This document shows positions 36,601 to 51,600 of a DNA stretch of 64,000 nucleotides, piece by piece. Below the pieces are notes generated by a model that saw only the letters and a program-made list of their open reading frames with translations, was not told where the DNA came from and did no database searches. This stretch comes from Streptomyces violaceusniger. GTDB lineage: Bacteria > Actinomycetota > Actinomycetes > Streptomycetales > Streptomycetaceae. The position numbers and the translations under genes were made by a program. Each line of letters begins with the position of its first letter. Positions within the stretch are counted from its first letter, which is position 1. The stretch is from NCBI GenBank assembly GCA_005405945.1, contig BJHW01000001.1, positions 1,674,001 to 1,738,000 of the forward strand, given 5' to 3'.

Positions 36601-39600
36601 CGCATTCGCCCATCCGCCGCGCGAACACCCGCGAGTATGCGAGCAGTTCCAACGCCATCCCGGCCCACTGCGACCCCTGGCCGGGGAAGACGAACACCAC
36701 CTTGCGACCGGGCTGGGCGGCGCCGCCGATCGAGACGACGTCCAGCCCACGTCGTAGCTCCGCTAGGTCCGTGCCCACCACCACGGCACGGTGCGCCTGA
36801 AGCGAACGGCAAGCCACCAGAGTCCAGCCGACATCCGCGGGATCCAGCCCCGGATGGGCGTCGACGAAGGACGCCAACCGCTCGACCTGGGCCCTCAGCC
36901 CGGCCTCTCCGGCACCTGACAGCACCCACGGTACGGGCATCGACTGCTCGCGCGCCGACTCCGGCAGCGGCAACGACTCCAGCCCCAGCCCCAGGTCCAG
37001 GTCCAGGTCCAGGTCAGGCTTCGGCAACGACGCGGGCACCGGTTCGGGCCCGGGTACTTCATCGGGCCCGGCCGCCACCGGGCCCTGCTCGACGATGACA
37101 TGGGCGTTGGTGCCACTGACCCCGAACGAGGACACGCCCGCCCGGCGAGGGGCTCCGTTCCGCGGCCACGCCCTCGCCTCGACGAGCAACTCGACCCGGC
37201 CCGCCGTCCAGTCCACATGAGGCGAGGGCTCGTCGACATGCAGGGTCCGCGGCAATACGCCGTGCCGCATGGCCATCACCATCTTGATCACGCCGGCCAC
37301 ACCGGCGGCCGCCTGGGTGTGACCGATGTTGGACTTCACCGAGCCGAGCCACAGTGGCTTCTCCTCGGGCCGGCCCTGACCGTAGGTGGCGAGCAGCGCC
37401 TGTGCCTCGATCGGGTCGCCGAGGCTGGTGCCGGTACCGTGCGCCTCCACCACGTCGATGTCCGTGGCGGACAGCCCGGCGTTCGCCAGCGCCTGACGGA
37501 TCACCCGCTGCTGCGACGGTCCGTTCGGCGCCGTCAGCCCGTTGGAAGCGCCGTCCTGGTTGACGGCGGAGCCACGCAGCACCGCCAGCACCCGGTGGCC
37601 GTTGCGCTCCGCGTCGGAGAGCCGCTCCACCAAGAGCATGCCGACGCCCTCGCCCCAGCCGGTGCCGTCCGCCGCCGCCGCGAACGCCTTGCAGCGTCCA
37701 TCAGCCGCCAGTGCGCGCTGGCGGGAGAATTCCAGGAAGGCCGCCGGGGTGGCCATGACGGTCGCGCCACCGGCCAAGGCCAAGGAGCATTCGCCGGAGC
37801 GCAGGGCCTGCGCGGCGAGGTGCAGCGCGACCAGCGACGACGAGCAGGCCGTGTCCACGGTGACCGCCGGGCCCTCAAGGCCGAATGTGTACGCCAGCCG
37901 GCCCGAGGCAACACTGGCGGCGCTGCCCGTGCCCAGATACCCCTCCGCGCTCTGCGGGGCCCCGCTCGCCAGAGCGGCGTAGTCCTGGCCGTTGGTCCCG
38001 ATGAACACTCCGGTCCGGCTGCCCTTGAGCGTGGCAGGGGACATGGGTGCGCGCTCGAACGCCTCCCAGGCGACCTCCAGTAGCAGCCGCTGCTGCGGAT
38101 CCATCGCGAGTGCCTCGCGTGGCGAGATCCCGAAGAAACCGGGGTCGAACGCGGCCGCGTCATCGAGGAATCCGCCCGCCCGGACGTACGAGGAGCCGGG
38201 GCGGTCGGGATCCGGATCGTACAGCTCGGCCAGGTTCCAGCCACGGTCCGCCGGGAACTCCGACACCGCGTCGCGGCCCTCGGCCAGCAGCCCCCACAGC
38301 TCTTCCGGCGAGCTCACCCCGCCGGGGAAACGGCAGCTCATCCCGATGATGGCGATCGGCTCGTCGCCCACCGGACGTGGTGCCGCCGGGACCGGTGTCC
38401 GTCCGCCCAGGCCCAGCGCCTCCCGGCACACATGCTCGGCGAGCGCCTCCGGGGTCGGGTAGTCATAGATCACGGAGACCGGGAGTCGTACCCGGGTTGC
38501 CGCGGTGAGCCGGTTCCGCAGCTCCACCGCGGTGAGCGAGTCGAAACCGATTTCCTGAAAGGGCCGGGCCGGGTCGATCGCCTCCGATGCCGTGTGTCCC
38601 AGGACAGCTGCCACATGAGAACGGACCAGGTCCAGCACGGTGGCCGCCCGTTCCCGGTCGGCCATGGCCTCCAGGCGAGTGGCGAACGCGTCGGCCGGTT
38701 CGCTGCCGGTCGCTTCGAGCGGCACGGACCCGTCACCGAGCAACCCGCCGAGCAGCGGGCTCGGCCGTGAGGCGGTGAACCGGGCCCCGAAGGCCGCCCA
38801 GTCGATGTCGGCCACCATCACCACGGTCTCGTCAGCGGCCAGCACCAGCCCCAGGGCGGCGAGCGCCGACCTCGCATCCATGCCCTGCGACCGCGCCACT
38901 CCCGCCGCCATGCCGCTGTCGGCCCAGGCGCCCCAGGCCACCGACGTGGCCACCAGCCCCTCGGCACGGCGCCGCTGAGCCAGCCCGTCCAGGACCGCGT
39001 TGGCCGCCGCGTAACTCCCCTGACCCGCATTGCCCACCGTCCCCGCGGCCGAGGAGAACAACACGAAGGCGTCCAGGTCGAGATCACGGGTCAACTCATG
39101 AAGATGGCGTGCGCCATCGGCCTTGACCCGCATCACGGCCCGAATCCGCTCCCGCGTCAGCGCCTCGAGCACACCATCGTCCAGGACACCCGCCGCATGC
39201 ACCACGGTACGCAGATCCGGGATCGTCCCCACAAGAGCCGCAAGCCCTTCGCGATCGGCCACATCACACGCCACCACACGCACGCGGCTCCCCAACTCAC
39301 CCACCAACCCGGCAGCACCGGGCGCCTCAGCCCCCCGGCGACTGGCCAGCACGACCCGCTCCACACCACTGTCCACCAGCCAGCGCGCCACCTGGCGACC
39401 CAAAGCGCCCGTACCCCCGGTGACCAGCGCGGTACCACGCCCACGCCACACGGCCGGCGCCCCACCCACGCCCCCGGCCGGCGTCGCCCGCATCAGACGG
39501 GCCCCCCAGGTGCCAGTGACACGGATGGCTATCTGATCCTCACCGGTGTCATCCTCACCGGTGCCCCCGGCAAGGACGCCGACCAGCGCTTTCCCCGTCC

Positions 39601-42600
39601 GATCGTCCAGCTCGGCAGGCAGATCGATCAGCCCGCCCCAACGATCCGGATGCTCCAAACCGATAACACGGCCCAGGCCCCAGATTCCCGCCTGGTCAGG
39701 ATCCACCACATCCCCGTCGACCACCGACACCGCACCCCGAGTGACACACCACAACGGCGCATCGCCCCGGCCGCCACAAGGGCTTGCAACAACGACACCG
39801 TCGCCTCGACCGACAACAACGACACCACACCCGCGACCGGACCCGCGTCCAGCTCCGCCGACGTCACGACCTCGGCATCGGCCCCGGCCGACCGCAACGC
39901 GGCAGCCACATCGGTACCGTCCGCACCCGGCTCGACCACGACCAGCCAGCTACCGGTCAGGCCCGCCTCCCCGGACACCGCCGGGATCGGCGTCCAACCG
40001 AGCCGGTAACGCCACCCATCGATCACCGACTCTTCCTGCCGCGCCCTCCGCCACGACGCCAAGGCAGGCAGTACGGCACGCAACGGCTGTTCCTCGTCAA
40101 TGCCCAGCGCCCGCGCATCCCCTCGCTCGACCGCGTCCCAGAACGCCGCGTCAACGGCGCTCGTCGCGGTCTGGTCCGAGGCCGACTCCAACCAGAACCG
40201 CTGCCGTTGGAACGCGTAGGTGGGGAGATCGACCCGCCGACCGCCGGGGAACACCGCGGCCCAGTCCACCTCCACACCCCGGACGTACAGCCCGCCGAGA
40301 GCAGCCATGACGGTCAGGGGCTCCGGACGGTCCCGGCGCAGGACAGGCACACCATCGCCATCGGCCAGCGCGGTCAACGTCCCGTCCGGCCCGAGCTCCA
40401 GGAACGACCCCACACCCAGCCCACGCAACGTCTCCAGCCCGTCAGCGAACCGGACCGTCTCCCGCACATGACGCACCCAGTACTCCGCCGAGCAGAGCTC
40501 TTCACCAGCCACCACACCGGACACGTTCGACACCACGGGCACGCTCGGGCACGGAACTCAACACCGTTCAGCACCTCGCCAAACTCCGCGAGCATGCCGT
40601 CCATACGAGCCGAATGGAACGCATGACTCACCCGCAACCGCCGCGTCCGCACCCCACTCCTGGTGAACGTGTCCTCGATGGCGTGCACCGCGTCGGCATC
40701 CCCGGAGAGCACCACCGACTCGGGACCATTGACCGCCGCAACCGCCACACCCTCGGTCAGCAGCGCCCGCACCTCACCCTCCGACGCCGCCACCGCGACC
40801 ATCGCCCCACCCGACGGCAGCGCCTGCATCAAACGACCCCGAGCGGCCACCACCCTCGCCGCATCCTCCAACGACCACACACCCGCCACATAAGCAGCAG
40901 CCAACTCACCGATCGAATGCCCCAGCAGATAGTCCGGCTTCACACCCCACGAGCTGATCAGCCGATACAGCGCCACCTCCAGCACGAACAACCCCGCCTG
41001 TGTGTACGCCGTCTCCCCGATCAACTCGGCATCATCACCCCACACCACCTCACCCACCGGCATATCCAGATACCGATCCAGCTCCCCACACACCTCATCC
41101 CACGCCGCCGCGAACACCGGATACGCCTCATACAACCCACACCCCATCCCCAACCGCTGCGCCCCCTGACCAGCGAACACCACACCCAACCCACCACCCA
41201 CCGGCACACCCACCACCACCGAACCCAACCCACCCAGCAACTCCTCACGATCCACACCCACCACCACCGCACGATGCGACAACGCAGACCGAGTGGCCAC
41301 CAAAGACCACCCCACATCCACCGGATCCAGATCCGGACTCCGGTCCGCGAAGGCCCGCAACCGCTCCACCTGCGCCCGCACACCCGCCTCACCCACACCC
41401 GACACCACCCACGGCACCGCAGGCAGTTCCAGGCGTTCGGCCTGCGCTTCCTCCGCCGTCTCAGGCGCCTGCTCCACAATCACATGGGCATTGGTCCCGC
41501 TCACCCCGAACGCCGACACACCCGCCCGACGCGGCCGATCCACCTCCGGCCACGCCACCTGCCCCGTCAGCAGCTCCACCGCCCCGGACGACCAGTCCAC
41601 ATGCGGGGAGGGCTCATCCACATGCAACGTTCGCGGCAGCACCCCATGCCGCATCGCCATCACCATCTTGATCACACCGGCCACACCCGCCGCAGCCTGC
41701 GTATGACCGATGTTCGACTTCACCGAACCCAGCCACAGCGGCCGATCCGCATCCCGGTCCTGACCATAGGTGGCCAGCAACGCCTGCGCCTCGATCGGAT
41801 CACCCAACGTGGTGCCCGTGCCGTGCGCTTCGACCGCGTCCACGTCCTGGGCGGCGAGCCCGGCGTTCGCCAGCGCCTGACGGATCACCCGCTGCTGCGA
41901 CGGACCATTCGGCGCCGTCAACCCATTCGACGCACCATCCTGATTCACTGCGGACCCGGAGACTACGGCCAGCACCGGATGCCCATTCCGCTCGGCGTCC
42001 GACAGCCGCTCGACCAGCAGCATGCCAACACCCTCCGACCAGCCCGTCCCGTCCGCACCGGCGGCGAAGGACTTGCAGCGGCCATCGGCGGCCAGCCCAC
42101 GCTGACGCGAGAACTCCACGAAAGTGGCAGGTGTCGCCATCACGGTCACTCCGCCGGCCAGCGCGAGGGAACACTCGCCCGACCGCAACGCCCGCACCGC
42201 CCAGTGCAGCGCCACCAACGACGACGAGCACGCCGTGTCCACCGTGACCGCCGGGCCCTCAAGCCCGAACGTATAGGCCACCCGACCGGATACCACGCTG
42301 CTCGCATTGCCGGTCAGAAGGTAGCCCTCAGAGCCTTCCGGGGCCTGCCCGTCCCCGCTGCCGTAGCCCTGCGTGGACGCGCCCACGAAGACGCCGGTCT
42401 GGCTGCCCTTGAGCGTCGAGGCCGGGATTCCGGCCCGCTCGAACACCTCCCAGGCCGCCTCCAGCAGCAGCCGCTGCTGCGGGTCCATCGCGGTCGCCTC
42501 ACGCGGCGAGATCCCGAAGAATCCGGCGTCGAACTCGGCCGCGTCATGGAGGAAGCCACCCGAGCGGACGTACGACCGGCCCAAGCGAGTGGCGTCGGCG

Positions 42601-45600
42601 TCGTACACACCGGCCAGGTCCCAGCCACGGTCGGAGGGGAAGGGCGATACGGCGTCGTCGCCAACCCTGACCAGCCTCCACAGTGCCTCCGGAGAGTCCA
42701 CACCGCCCGGAAAGCGGCAACTCATCCCGACGATCACGATGGGATCGTCGTCCACCCCACCCGGCGTGTGCGGTACCCGTATCTCTTCGGCCAGCCCGAG
42801 CGCCGCCCCGCACACATGCTCGGCGAGCGCCGCCGGGGTCGGGTAGTCGAAGATCACGGAGGCCGGGAATCGCAGCTGAGTAGCCGTGCTGAGCCGGTCC
42901 CGCAATTCCACGGCGGTCAGCGAGTCAAAACCCAACTCCTGGAACGTCCGGTCGAGGCCGATCGCGGTCGGGCTCTGGTGGCCCAACACCTCGGCAGCAT
43001 GTGCCCGTACGAGCTCCGTCACCGTACGGTCCCGGTCCTCTCGTGACAATCCGCGCAGCCCAACAGCGAATTCACCGACCGTCGGCGTGAGTGGTTCGGA
43101 CATGTCGGGGATCAGTTCGCTCAGCAGTGGGCTCGGACGCAGCGCGGTGAACCTCGGCCCGAACCGCTCCCAGTCCACATCCGCCACCACAACCGCCGTC
43201 TCACCATCACCCAACGCCCGCCCCAACGCCGCAACCGCCGACCCCGGAGCCATCCCCGACACACCACGCTCAACCAGAAACTCCTCACCCCAACAGCCAT
43301 ACCACCGCCACCCCACATACCCCACGCCACCGACGTCGCCACCAACCCAACACCACGACGCCGCCACGCCAACCCATCCAAAAACGCGTTCGCCGCCGCG
43401 TACGCCGACTGATTCCCGCTGCCCCACACCCCCGCGACCGACGAGAACAACACAAAAGCGTCCAGCTCAGCGTCGGTCAGGAGCGCGTCCAGGTTCGCCG
43501 CCCCGGCAACCTTCGACCGCACGCTCTCCTCGAAATCATCGAGTGTCAGGCTGTCCACCGCACCCCAGCTCGGCACCCCCGCGGCATGCACAACGACCCG
43601 GAGATCGGAGATGCTGGCCAGCAGGGCCGCGACCGCGTCCCGATCGGCCACATCACACGCGGCCACCGTCACCTGGACTCCGAGCTCCTCCAACTCGGTC
43701 ACCAGCTCGGTCGCACCAGGAGTCTCAATCCCCCGGCGGCTCGTCAGCACGATGTGCTCTATCCCGGTTCCCACCAGCCAGCTCGCCACATGGCCGCCCA
43801 ACGCACCCGTACCTCCGGTGATCAAGGCGGCTCCCCGGCCACGCCACGCGGCGACCGTGTCCGCCCCCGGTGTCGCCCGGGTCAGCCGGGCGCCCCACAC
43901 TCCAGTGGGACGTATCGCCACCTGATCCTCCCCGCTGCGCCCGGCGAGAACCCCGGCCAGCAACGCGCCCACGGGTGCATCTACCTCCACGGGCAGGTCG
44001 ATCAGCCCTCCCCAACGGTCCGGATGCTCCAGCCCGATCACACGGCCCAGACCCCAGACGGCCGACGCATACGGATCCACCACATCCCCGTCCACCACGG
44101 AGACCGCACCCCGAGTGACACACCACAACGGCGCATCGCCCCCGGCCGCCACAAGGGCTTGCAACAACGACACCGTCGCCTCGACCGACAACAACGACAC
44201 CACACCCGCGACCGGACCCGCGTCCAGCTCCGCCGACGTCACGACCTCGGCATCGGCCCCGGCCGACCGCAACGCGGCAGCCACATCGGTACCGTCCGCA
44301 CCCGGCTCGACCACGACCAGCCAGCTACCGGTCAGGCCCGCCTCCCCGGACACCGCCGGGATCGGCGTCCAACCGAGCCGGTAACGCCACCCATCGATGA
44401 CCGACTCTTCCTGCCGCGCCCTCCGCCACGACGCCAAGGCAGGCAACGCCACACGCAACGGCTGCTCAACATCAACCCCGAAAGCTTGCGCATCCCCGCG
44501 CTCGACCGCGTCCCAGAACACCGCGTCCACCGCGCTCGTCGTGGGCTGCGCGGGGGACGGCTCCAGCCAGAACCGCTCACGCTGAAAGGCATACGTCGGC
44601 AAATCGACCCGCCGAGCACCCGGGAACACCGCATCCCAGTCCACCTCCACACCCCGCACATACAACCCACCCAGAGCAGCCATGACGGTCAGGGGCTCCG
44701 GACGGTCCCGGCGCAGCGTCGACACACCATCGCCATCGGTCAAGGCGGTCAGCGTGCCGTCAGGTCCCAGCTCCAGGAACGACCCCACACCCAGCTCGCG
44801 GAGGGTGTCCAGCCCGTCAGCGAACCGGACCGTCTCCCGCACATGACGCACCCAGTACTCCGCCGAGCAGAGCTCTTCACCAGCCACCACACCCGACACA
44901 TTCGACACCACCGGCATTTCCGGCGCGTGGAACTCAACGCCGTTCAACACCTCGCCGAACTCGGCCAGCATGCCGTCCATACGAGCCGAATGGAACGCAT
45001 GACTCACCCGCAACCGCCGCGTCCGCACCCCACTCCTGGTGAACGTGTCCTCGATGGCGTGCACCGCGTCGGCATCCCCGGAGAGCACCACCGACTCGGG
45101 ACCATTGACCGCCGCAACCGCCACCCCATCCACCAACAGCGGCAACACCTCATCCTCCGACGCCGCCACCGCGACCATCGCCCCACCCGACGGCAGCGCC
45201 TGCATCAAACGACCCCGAGCGGCCACCACCCTCGCCGCATCCTCCAACGACCACACACCCGCCACATAAGCAGCAGCCAACTCACCGATCGAATGCCCCA
45301 GCAGATAGTCCGGCTTCACACCCCACGAGCTGATCAGCCGATACAGCGCCACCTCCAGCGCGAACAACCCCGCCTGTGTGTACGCCGTCTCCCCGATCAA
45401 CTCGGCATCATCACCCCACACCACCTCACCCACCGGCCTGTCCAGATACCGATCCAGCTCCCCACACACCTCATCCCACACCCCGGCGAACACCGGATAC
45501 GCCTCATACAACCCACACCCCATCCCCAACCGCTGCGCCCCCTGACCAGCGAACACCACACCCAACCCACCACCCACCGGCACACCCACCACCACCGAAC

Positions 45601-48600
45601 CCAACCCACCCAGCAACTCCTCACGATCCACACCCACCACCACCGCACGATGCGACAACCCAGCACGCGCAGTCGCCAACGACCACCCCACATCCACCGG
45701 ATCCAACCCCGGATCACCCACCACGAACTCCCGCAACCGCTCCACCTGCGCGCGCAGACCCGCCTCACCCACACCCGACACCACCCACGGCACCGCAGGC
45801 AACGCAACACCTTCAGCCTCAGGCACCGTCACCCCAGGCGCCTGCTCCAACACCACATGCGCATTCGTCCCACTCACCCCGAACGCCGACACACCCGCCC
45901 GACGCGCCCGATCCACCTCCGGCCACACCACCTGCCCCGTCAGCAACTCCACCGCACCAGCCGACCAATCCACATGCGGAGAAGGCTCATCCACATGCAA
46001 CGTTCGCGGCAGCACCCCATGCCGCATCGCCATCACCATCTTGATCACACCAGCCACACCCGCCGCAGCCTGCGTATGACCAATATTCGACTTCACCGAC
46101 CCCAACCACAGCGGCCGACCCGCATCCCGACCCTGACCATAGGTCGCCAGCAACGCCTGCGCCTCGATCGGATCACCCAGCGCCGTCCCCGTACCGTGCG
46201 CCTCCACCGCGTCAACATCCCGGGCGGCCAGCCCGGCGTTCGCCAGCGCCTGCCGGATCACCCTCTGCTGCGACGGACCATTCGGCGCCGTCAAACCATT
46301 CGACGCACCATCCTGATTCACCGCCGAACCACGCACCACCGCCAACACCCGATGCCCATTCCGCTCGGCATCGGACAACCGCTCCACCACCAGCATCCCC
46401 ACACCCTCGGAGAAACCGGTGCCATCAGCCGCCCCCGCGAACGCCTTGCACCGACCGTCGGCGGCCAGGCCGCGCTGGCGGGAGAACTCCACGAACAAGC
46501 CCGGTGTCGCCATCACCGTGACACCGCCCGCGAGCGCCAGCGAGCACTCACCCGACCGCAACGCCTGCACCGCCAGGTGCAACGCCACCAACGACGACGA
46601 ACACGCCGTATCCACCGTCAGCGCGGGGCCCTCGAGGCCCAGAACGTAGGCGATCCGGCCGGACATCACCGACGCCGAATTGCCCGTTCCCACATGGCCC
46701 TCGAACTCCTGCGGCTGCTCTCCGCCCAAGAGGCTGACGTAGTCCTGACCATTGGTGCCGGCGAACACCCCGGTCTCGCTGCCCCGCAGCGACCGAGGAT
46801 CGATCCCCGCCCGCTCGAACGCCTCCCACGAAGCCTCCAGCAGCAGCCGCTGCTGCGGATCCATCGCGACCGCTTCACGCGGCGAGATCCCGAAGAATCC
46901 GGCGTCGAACGCGGTCGCGTCGTGGACGAAGCCACCTGTCCGGGTGTACGAGGTCCCCGGGTGGCCAGGGTCGCTGTGGAAGAGACCGGCCAGGTCCCAG
47001 CCACGGTCCCCAGGGAACGCCGACATCGTGTCCCCGCCCTCGATGAGGACGTTCCACAGGTCCTCCGGCGAGTTCACCCCGCCGGGGAAGCGACAGCTCA
47101 TCCCTACGATCACGATCGGATCGTCGTCCACGAGGGACCCGCTCGGCTCGGCACGCAGGGGCTTTCCGGCAGTGCCGAGCAGTTCCGATCGCGCGTACTC
47201 CGCCAGGGCGAGCGGGGTCGGGTAGTCGAATACGGCGGTCGCCGGGAGGCGCAGGCCGGTCGCGGCACCCAGCCGGTTGCGGAATTCGACCGCCGTCACG
47301 GAGTCGAAGCCGAGCTCCTGGAAGACGCGGTGGGGCGGCACGGCTTCCGAGTCGGTGTGCCCGAGCACCACCGCGACATTGCGGCGTACCAAGTCGAGGA
47401 GCAGTCGCCGCTGTTCGGCCCCCTCGAGTCCGGCCAGGCGCTTCCCGAGTCCGGATCGGTCCAGGTCCGTCTCTTCGACGACGGCGGCGGCTCCCGCTTC
47501 GATGAGTCGCCGTACTTCCGGAAGGTCGGCGAGCAAGGGGCTGGGCCGCGTCGCGGTGAAGGCGGCGTAATGGCGTTCCCATTCGATGTCCGCAACCGTG
47601 ACCACCGCGTCGCCCTGCTCGACAGCCGTACACAGAGCGACCACCGCCAGCTCCGGGGACAGCGCGGGCACACCGTGCCGCCGGGCCACCTCGCCCGCTT
47701 CGCCCAGCCCCATCCCACCACCGGCCCACAGGCCCCAGGCCACGGATGTCGCCACCAGGCCCTGGGCCTTGCGGTGCTCGGCCAGCGCATCGAGGAAGGC
47801 GTTGCCCGGTGCGTAATTGCCCTGCCCTGGTGTGCCGACCGTCCCGGACAAGGAGGAGAAGAGCACGAACGCGGACAGTTCCATGTCGCGGGTCAGCTCG
47901 TGCAGATGCATCGCACCGTCGACCTTGACGCGCAGCACCCGGTGCAGTTGCTCGGTGGTCAGGGACTCGACCGTCGCATCGTCCAGCAGAGCGGCCGTGT
48001 GCACAACAGCCGTCAGCGGGCCGACCTCAGCCACCAGCTCGGCCAGTTGGGCACGCTCGGCCACGTCACACACGGCCACGGTCACCGCCGCACCGGCCGC
48101 TTCCAGGTCGGCGACGAGCTCGGACGCCCCGGGCGCGGCCATGCCGCGCCGGCTGGTCAGCACGAGGTGCTCCGCGCCCTGGTGCGCCAGCCACCGGGCG
48201 ATATGGCCGCCCAGCGCTCCGGTGCCTCCGGTGACCAGTACGGTTCCGCTCGGCTGCCAGGGCGGCAGGCCGGTCCGCAACGCGGGGGCGTGGGCGAGCC
48301 TGCGCCCGAAAGCCCCCACCGCCCGAATCGCGACCTGGTCCTCGCCCGAAACGCCTGACAGGACCCTTGCCAGGTGTGCCCGTGACCTCGCGTTCGCGTC
48401 GGTCGGCAGGTCGATGAGACCGCCCCAGCGCCGAGGTTGCTCAAGCGCGATCACCCGTCCGACGCCCCACACCAGCGCCTGCGCGGGTGCGGGCGCGAGG
48501 AGGATGTCAGCGGGGCCGGTGGACACGGCGCATTGCGTCAGACTCCACAGCGGTGCCTCCAGGCGAGCATCGTCCAACGCCTGAGTCAGCAGCACCGTCA

Positions 48601-51600
48601 TCGCGAAACCGATGGGCACGGAGGCGAAGTCCGGGTGCGGCCGCTGGTCCAGGGCGGCCAGCGACACCACGCCGCTGATGCTCACCGCGCTCGTCGTACT
48701 GCTCGTGCCGCTCGTGCCGCTTCCGCCGCTTGTGCTGTTTGTGCCGCTTGTGCCGGTCCCGCTGCTCGTACCGATCATGCTCGTCAGCCGGTCGGCCAGC
48801 GCGGTACGAGCCAGGTGTCGCTCGTCCACCAGGCACACCACTGGCTCGGCCCCGTGCTCAGCGAGCGTCTTGCTTACCCCGGAGACCCACTCATGGTCGG
48901 CGTCGGCCTGGGAAACCACGACGAGCCACATGCCCGACAACGTCACGGGCCGGTCGTCGACGAGCGGCTTCCAGTTGACCTGGTACCGGATGGCCTCCAG
49001 CGCGGACCACTCGTGCCGCCTGCGGCGCCAGGCCGACAAGGCGGGCAGCAGGTCGCCCAGTGACGCGCCGTCGACCTGGAGGGTGGTCGCCAGCGATGCG
49101 ACGTCTTCGCGCTCGACGGCCGCCCAGAAGTCGCCGTCCGCAGTGGTGGCATTGGCATCCCGGACCACGGCCGGGGTGGTGGGCTCGGCCCAGAAGCGCT
49201 CCCGCTGGAAGGGATAGGTCGGCAAGTCGACCCGCCGGGCGCCGGTCCCTTCGAACGCCTGCCGCCAGTCCGTCGCCACCCCTCGTACGGACAGCTCGGC
49301 CAGCGAGGTGAGGAAGCGCGCCGGGCCGCCGTCGTCGCGGCGCAGTGATCCGGTGACGACGATGTCGGTGTCGGTGGCGTCGGCGGTGTCCTGGATGCCG
49401 ACGGTCAGCACCGGATGCGGACTGGCCTCGACAAACACCGTATGACCAAGCTCCAACAGCCCCTCGACCGCGGACCGGAACTCCACCGTCTCACGCAGAT
49501 TCCGATACCAGTACTCCCCATCCAACTCGACGGTATCCATCAACCGCCCCGTCACCGTCGAATAAAACGGCACCCCACCCGAACACGGCCGCACCGACGC
49601 CAACGCCTCCGCCAACCCCTCCCGAACCTCCTCCACCTGCACCGAATGCGAGGCATAATCCACCGGGATCCGCCTCGCCTCCGCAAACTCCGCCAACACC
49701 CCATCCAGCACCTCAACCGACCCCGACACCACCGTCGACACCGGACCATTCACCGCCGCCACCGACAACCCCGGACGACCCCGCAACCGATCCGCCGACA
49801 CCGGAACCGACACCATCCCACCCCGACCCGCCAGAGCCAACAACGCCCTACTCCGCAAAGCCACCACCCGCGCCCCATCCTCCAACGACAAACCACCCGC
49901 CACACACGCCGCCGCAATCTCCCCCTGCGAATGCCCCACCACCACCGACGGCACCACACCAAACGAGGCCCACACCTCCGCCAACGACACCATCACCGCC
50001 CACAACACCGGCTGCACCACATCAACACGACCCAACGCCACCTCATCACCCAACACATCCCACAACGACCACCCCACCCACGGCGCCAACGCATCCGCAC
50101 ACTCACCCAACCGCCGCGCGAACACCGACGACGACCCCACCAACTCCACCGCCATCCCCACCCACTGCGACCCCTGACCCGGGAAGACCAACACCACCCC
50201 GGAACGCGTACACGCCTCACCCACCGTGGCACTACCACTGGCCACAGCCTCAAGCTGACCGAGCAGCTCACCGCGGTCCGCCCCCACGACCACCGCACGG
50301 TGGGACAACACCGCACGGGTCGAGACCAGGGACCAACCGACATCTACCGGACGCAGACCAGCGTCGGCGCTCACGAAGGACCGAAGCCGGACGGCATGCG
50401 CCCGCAGCCCCGCCTCGCTCCGTGCCGAGAGCACCCACGGAACAGCTGACGGCGGTTCGGGCGTTCGCGCCGTCTCGCTTTCCTCCGGTTCGGCCACCGC
50501 AGATGCCTGTTCGAGGATCACATGCGCGTTGGTGCCACTCACACCGAACGAGGAGACTCCGGCGCGTCGCGGCGCTCCGGTCTCGGGCCAGGAGGACGGT
50601 TCGGTGAGCAGTGCGATCCGTCCGGCCGTCCAGTCCACGTGGGCCGTGGGCTCGTCGATGTGCAGGCTCTGCGGCAGCATCGCGTGGCGCATCGCCATCA
50701 CCATCTTGATCACACCGGCCACACCCGCCGCAGCCTGCGTATGACCGATGTTGGACTTCACGGAGCCCAGCAGCAGCGGCCGATCCGGATCCCGGTCCTG
50801 GCCGTACGTGGCCAGCAGGGCCTGTGCCTCGATGGGGTCGCCCAGCGTCGTACCGGTGCCGTGTGCCTCCACCGCGTCGATGTCCCGAGCTGCGAGTCCG
50901 GCGTTCGCCAGCGCCTGCCGGATCACCCGCTGCTGCGACGGACCATTCGGCGCCGTCAAACCATTCGACGCACCGTCCTGGTTGACGGCGGAGCCACGCA
51001 TCACGGCCAGCACCTGGTGGCCGTTCCGCTCGGCGTCGGACAGCCGCTCCAACAGCAGAATGCCCACACCTTCGCCCCAGCCGGTGCCGTCCGCCCCCGC
51101 CGCGAATGCCTTGCACCGGCCATCGGCAGCCAACGCGCCTTGTCGAGAGAACTCGGCGAACGCGGTGGGCGTGGCCATCACCGTGGCGCCACCAGCCAGG
51201 GCCATACGGCATTCGCCCGAGCGCAGCGCCTGCGCGGCCAGGTGCATGGCCACCAATGACGACGAACACGCGGTGTCCACAGTGATGGCCGGGCCCTCGA
51301 GCCCGAAGGTGTAGGACAGCCGGCCGGACGCCACGCTCGCCGCGCTGCCGGTGGCCAGATGGCCGTCCGCACGCTGTGGCGCGTTACCGACGAGAGCGGC
51401 GTAATCCTGGCCGTTGGTGCCGACGAACACTCCGGTGGAGCTGCCCCGCAACGCGTCCGCGGCGATCCCGGCCCGCTCGAAGACTTCCCACGAAGCCTCC
51501 AGCAGCAGCCGCTGCTGCGGATCCATCGCGACCGCCTCACGCGGCGAGATCCCGAAGAACGCGGGATCGAACTCGGCCGCCGTGTAGAGGAAGCCACCCG

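Larger units (their letters stand above)
32060..38362 (-). other. PKS module 6: KS-AT(methylmalonyl)-DH-ER-KR-ACP, fully reducing
   Basis: AT has YASHS (methylmalonyl). DH (about 35600-34760) has [10 protein letters not shown], the HxxxGxxxxP motif, plus YGPAFQGL and LLDAALHG, so it looks active. ER (about 34060-33150) has [11 protein letters not shown] and NADPH-binding [16 protein letters not shown] (about 33135-32590) is B-type ([10 protein letters not shown]) with [15 protein letters not shown] is [16 protein letters not shown]. It would install a saturated methyl-branched unit. Confidence 0.87.
38440..42746 (-). other. PKS module 5: KS-AT(malonyl)-KR(B-type)-ACP, frameshifts in AT and KR region
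   Basis: KS is intact (TACSSS near 42215). AT is GHSIGE/SHAFHS, malonyl, and broken at 40547-40549. KR (about 39430-38880) has [10 protein letters not shown] (B-type) and [18 protein letters not shown] is [16 protein letters not shown]. Confidence 0.83.
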
